Below are positions 4,204-6,436 of a stretch of DNA of 6,436 bases, one piece after another. Both the position numbers and the translations under genes were made by a program. The notes beneath the pieces are model-generated. The model worked only from the letters and a program-made list of their open reading frames with translations, did no database searches and was not told where the DNA came from. Position 1 is the first letter of the stretch, and the number at the start of each line of letters is the position of its first letter. Source of the DNA: CAZGVW01 sp964529265 (lineage in GTDB: Bacteria > Planctomycetota > Phycisphaerae > Phycisphaerales > UBA1924). Location of the stretch: positions 1 through 6,436 of the forward strand of contig CAZGVW010000116.1 of NCBI GenBank assembly GCA_964529265.1. The letters are read 5' to 3'.

Positions 4204-6436
4204 ATGGCGCCAGTGACCCGGCCACGGCGGCTCATCGCGGTAACCATTCTCTGCGTCACCGGAGCGCTGGCTCTGCACTCGGCTCCCTCGGCGGTGCCGG
4301 CCGAGACCGTCACGCTCAATCCGTCAGTGCGGCATCAAACGATGCGCGGGTGGGGCGGCACGCTGTCATTCCTGCGCGACCTGAACTTCGTGTCGCAGGC
4401 GACGGTCGATCAGATCATCGACGAAGCCGTGGACGATCTCGGCCTGACGTTCCTGCGGATTGGCTACAGCAAGCTGCAAGAGCCGTTCAACGACAACGGC
4501 AATCCGCGCAACATCAACTTCTCTGCCTTCCAGGATGCGGACGTGATCGATCGGGAAGTCGCGCAGAGCATGGGGCGATTCAACCAGCGCGTCCAGGCCC
4601 GCGGCGAACGGCCGACGTACCTGCTCGACATCGACTGGGAGGATACGGCACCCTCCTGGATGAACGACGACGAGTTTGCGGAGAATATCACCGCGAGCGT
4701 CCTGTATTTCCGCGACCGCCACGGCATTCACATCAACTTCAATTCCATCGACAACGAGCCTGGCCATTTCGATCCCTACACGCCCGAGCGGCAGCGCCCC
4801 ATGATCAAGATCATGGGCCGGATGTTCCAGGACAACGGGCTCCCGACGAAAGTCGCGCTGAACGAAGGTCTCAACCCGAGCTCCACGTGGGACTACATCC
4901 GGGCCATGGAGAGCGACGGGGAGGTCTGGCCGCATATCGGACTGCTGAACTGGCACCTGTACGGTCCGAGCGACCCGTTCCGCAGCCTGATCCGGGACTT
5001 CGGCGTCGCACGCGGCATTCCGACCGGGATGACGGAGTACATCGGTGCAGAGATCAGCCACCTGATGGACGACCTCACGCTGGGCGGCGTGTCGTACTGG
5101 ACGCGCTATTTCATCGCCGACCGCGGAGCGTCGGCGAGCGCACAATCCAACTACTTTGCCGCCCCCTTCGACGGCACGTCGTTCGACCGGAATACGTCGT
5201 ACTACCGATTCCGGCAGTTCATGCGGTACGTGCGTCCCGGCGCCGTGCGGATCGACGCGTCGTCGAGCCACGGCGCGGTCCGCGCGTTTGCGTTCGATTG
5301 GGCGGACAGCCGCGTCGTCGTGCTCGTCAACACCTCGTCGCAGGCGTTCGACTTCACCGTCCAGGGGCTGCTGCCGGGCCGCTACGGGGTCAGTCAAACG
5401 GTCGGCCAGACGTACACCGAGATGGGCGTACAGGACGTGAACACGTCGATCGACGTCCGGCTGGAGGGCAGCGGGATCCTCACGGTCTACCCGGCATCCG
5501 GCAACCACCCCCCGATCCCGACGAACTGGCGAGCCGCGCCACGGTTTTTGACGCTGCCCGCGTCCAGCGTCGCGTTGTCCGCCTCTGCGCAGGATGTCGA
5601 GCGCGAACCATTGACGTTCGCCTGGTCGGTGAAAAGCCAGCCGGCATCGGCCAACGCGTTGCTGGCGTCACCGGCAAGCGCGCAGACGAACGCCACGGGG
5701 CTCAGCGTTCCGGGCACGTACGTCTTCACCGTGACCATCCGGGATGCAGCGGGCAACGCCGTGGCCCGGGACGTCACCATCCGGGCCTACCAGGGGAATC
5801 AACCACCTGTGATTGCCGAAGGGAGTCGTTACTACAAGAAGGAATGGATCCTTCTGCCGCGGACGAGCGCCATCTATGGCCCGGGGTTCATCTCCGCGAT
5901 CGATCTGGAGGGCGATCCGGTGTCGACGTCGTTCAGCGTCGTCAGCCAACCGGCGGGCGCAAACGCCAGGTTCAATGGAATCACGGTGTCCGGGCTCACG
6001 GCGGCGGGCAACTACACGTTCCGGTTCACCGCCAGCGACCCTACGCACACCGTCTCACGAGATTTCGTCCGCACGGTCGTCGGATCGTCGCCGCCTCCCG
6101 GATCACCGCCGTCACCGTCGCCTGGCACCGGCAACCGTTCCCGTCCGCCGGACACCGCGCCCGTCGGCCGCGCCGTACCCCGGCAGGGCGATGACACGCC
6201 AGCTGAGGCTTCCATGAACACGAGGGCCGTCACGCCATCCCGATCGACTGGTGTATCGAGCACGGATTGGGGCCCGGTGCGATCGCTTCGCGTGGACCCT
6301 GACAGGATCGACCAGCTCGTCACGCACCTGGCGACGATTGACGACATATCGCTGCTGGCCGAGCTGTGGCACGTCATCGATGTCCTCGATCAGGATGGCG
6401 ACGACCTGGTCGACGTCATCGTGATCGAGCTGGTGG
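4204..6436 (+). CDS. Secreted multidomain clan GH-A glycoside hydrolase, GH30-like (3'-truncated by window edge)
   Basis: The frame from ATG 4204 stays open to the right edge, giving 744 residues without a stop. Residues 1-33 form a signal peptide: Arg-rich start, hydrophobic core 10-24, likely cleavage after 'AVPA'. Residues 38-345 look like a (beta/alpha)8 barrel of clan GH-A. It has 'MRGWGGTLSF' at the entry, as in GH30; 'DNEP' 183-186 with candidate acid/base Glu185; 'LLNWHLYG' 247-254; 'GMTEYIG' 275-281 with candidate nucleophile Glu278; and 'GVSYWTRYF' 295-303. Residues 346-430 form a beta-sandwich typical of GH30 ('VVVLVNTSS' 371-379). Two PKD/Ig-like domains (about 435-528 and 533-627), a Pro/Ser linker (628-650) and an unrecognised tail follow. 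It probably cleaves a polysaccharide outside the cell. The exact family (GH30, GH39 or GH5-like) and substrate are not determinable here. No good ribosome site is seen at normal spacing. Confidence 0.88.
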   Translation, partial: MAPVTRPRRLIAVTILCVTGALALHSAPSAVPAETVTLNPSVRHQTMRGWGGTLSFLRDLNFVSQATVDQIIDEAVDDLGLTFLRIGYSKLQEPFNDNGNPRNINFSAFQDADVIDREVAQSMGRFNQRVQARGERPTYLLDIDWEDTAPSWMNDDEFAENITASVLYFRDRHGIHINFNSIDNEPGHFDPYTPERQRPMIKIMGRMFQDNGLPTKVALNEGLNPSSTWDYIRAMESDGEVWPHIGLLNWHLYGPSDPFRSLIRDFGVARGIPTGMTEYIGAEISHLMDDLTLGGVSYWTRYFIADRGASASAQSNYFAAPFDGTSFDRNTSYYRFRQFMRYVRPGAVRIDASSSHGAVRAFAFDWADSRVVVLVNTSSQAFDFTVQGLLPGRYGVSQTVGQTYTEMGVQDVNTSIDVRLEGSGILTVYPASGNHPPIPTNWRAAPRFLTLPASSVALSASAQDVEREPLTFAWSVKSQPASANALLASPASAQTNATGLSVPGTYVFTVTIRDAAGNAVARDVTIRAYQGNQPPVIAEGSRYYKKEWILLPRTSAIYGPGFISAIDLEGDPVSTSFSVVSQPAGANARFNGITVSGLTAAGNYTFRFTASDPTHTVSRDFVRTVVGSSPPPGSPPSPSPGTGNRSRPPDTAPVGRAVPRQGDDTPAEASMNTRAVTPSRSTGVSSTDWGPVRSLRVDPDRIDQLVTHLATIDDISLLAELWHVIDVLDQDGDDLVDVIVIELV
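5506..6084 (+). repeat. Tandem pair of PKD/Ig-like domains within the glycosidase
   Basis: Two copies of roughly 100 residues follow one another (residues about 435-528 and 533-627). Both open near an Asn-x-Pro-Pro-like stretch: 'GNHPPIP' at 433-439 and 'GNQPPVI' at 531-537. They share 'SQPASANA' (478-485) against 'SQPAGANA' (581-588). They also share 'GLSVPGTYVFTVTIRD' (499-514) against 'GLTAAGNYTFRFTASD' (597-612). The 'AxDxExxxLTFxW' stretch in copy 1 and 'AIDLEGDPVSTSFSV' in copy 2 match the usual PKD/cadherin-like pattern. Such modules normally act as spacers or carbohydrate contacts in secreted enzymes. They probably arose by internal duplication. Confidence 0.75.
6085..6153 (+). other. 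Low-complexity Pro/Ser-rich linker in the glycosidase
   Basis: Residues 628-650 are almost only Pro, Ser, Gly, Thr, Asn and Arg ('SSPPPGSPPSPSPGTG' and following). This is typical of a flexible interdomain linker in a secreted carbohydrate-active enzyme. It separates the catalytic and Ig-like part from a C-terminal region of different composition. Confidence 0.75.
6154..6436 (+). other. Unrecognised C-terminal region of the glycosidase with a possible Ca2+-binding loop
   Basis: Residues 651-744 lie beyond the linker and continue past the window. The first 40 residues are Thr/Ser/Pro/Arg-rich and look disordered. From about residue 693 the sequence becomes acidic and probably helical ('IDQLVTHLATIDDISLLAEL'). 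'DQDGDDLVD' at residues 729-737 (bases 6388-6414) fits the DxDGDxxxD loop of thrombospondin type 3 or EF-hand-like calcium sites. A single copy at the window edge is weak evidence. I do not recognise the domain. Confidence 0.4.

Noticed and set aside
4205..4212. TGGCGCCA palindrome at the glycosidase start as an operator
   Set aside because: An 8-bp GC-rich palindrome is expected by chance in this sequence, and no second copy or flanking symmetry was seen.
3031..4278. Open frame of 415 codons on the - strand
   Set aside because: It overlaps the GT87-like gene in another frame of the same strand, is very rich in Arg, Gly and Pro, and lacks the membrane helices seen in the accepted frame.
4366..5508. 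Open frame of 380 codons on the - strand
   Set aside because: It is antisense to the glycosidase barrel, which has clear catalytic motifs. The Val/Asp/Arg-rich product shows nothing recognisable.
3654..6194. Open frame of 846 codons on the + strand
   Set aside because: It lies antisense to the GT87-like gene in its first part and out of frame over the glycosidase in the rest. It is rich in Arg, Gly and Asp and has no coherent motif or membrane pattern. It is a shadow produced by high-GC codon use.

Overview
The window is GC-rich, densely packed bacterial chromosomal DNA with strong third-position G/C bias and spacers of 0 to about 50 bases. It looks like an environmental high-GC bacterium. 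Acidobacteriota (Vicinamibacteria-like), Myxococcota and similar groups are plausible, but nothing in the window fixes the taxon. I see no tRNA, rRNA, CRISPR array, insertion sequence or phage gene.

Layout. (1) Bases 2-334, + strand: the last 110 codons of a truncated gene, probably the C-terminal domain of a multi-pass membrane glycosyltransferase. (2) 385-1866, +: a full-length GT39/PMT-like membrane glycosyltransferase. (3) 1874-2845, +: a membrane-anchored SGNH/GDSL-type hydrolase or acyltransferase-like protein with altered catalytic blocks. (4) 2835-4172, - strand: a GT87/DUF2029-like polyprenol-phosphate-sugar mannosyltransferase, which overlaps gene 3 tail to tail by 11 bp. (5) 4204-6436, +, open at the right edge: a large secreted multidomain clan GH-A glycoside hydrolase (GH30-like) with a signal peptide, a catalytic barrel, a beta-sandwich, two tandem PKD/Ig-like domains, a proline-rich linker and an unrecognised C-terminal region that ends in a possible calcium-binding loop. 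Genes 4 and 5 diverge from a spacer of about 31 bp.

Together this reads as a cell-surface or extracellular glycan locus. Two or three integral-membrane glycosyltransferases would use lipid-linked sugars on the outer face of the cytoplasmic membrane. An SGNH protein would add or remove O-acyl groups in the periplasm. A secreted glycosidase would trim the same polymer or attack a foreign polysaccharide. That joint role is inferred from families and proximity; no substrate can be read from the sequence.

The most important annotation point is that gene 5 has no stop codon inside the window, so a search for closed reading frames misses it. A longer closed frame at 3654-6194 lies over it but is a shadow. 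The true frame from 4204 gives a coherent secreted enzyme of at least 744 residues.
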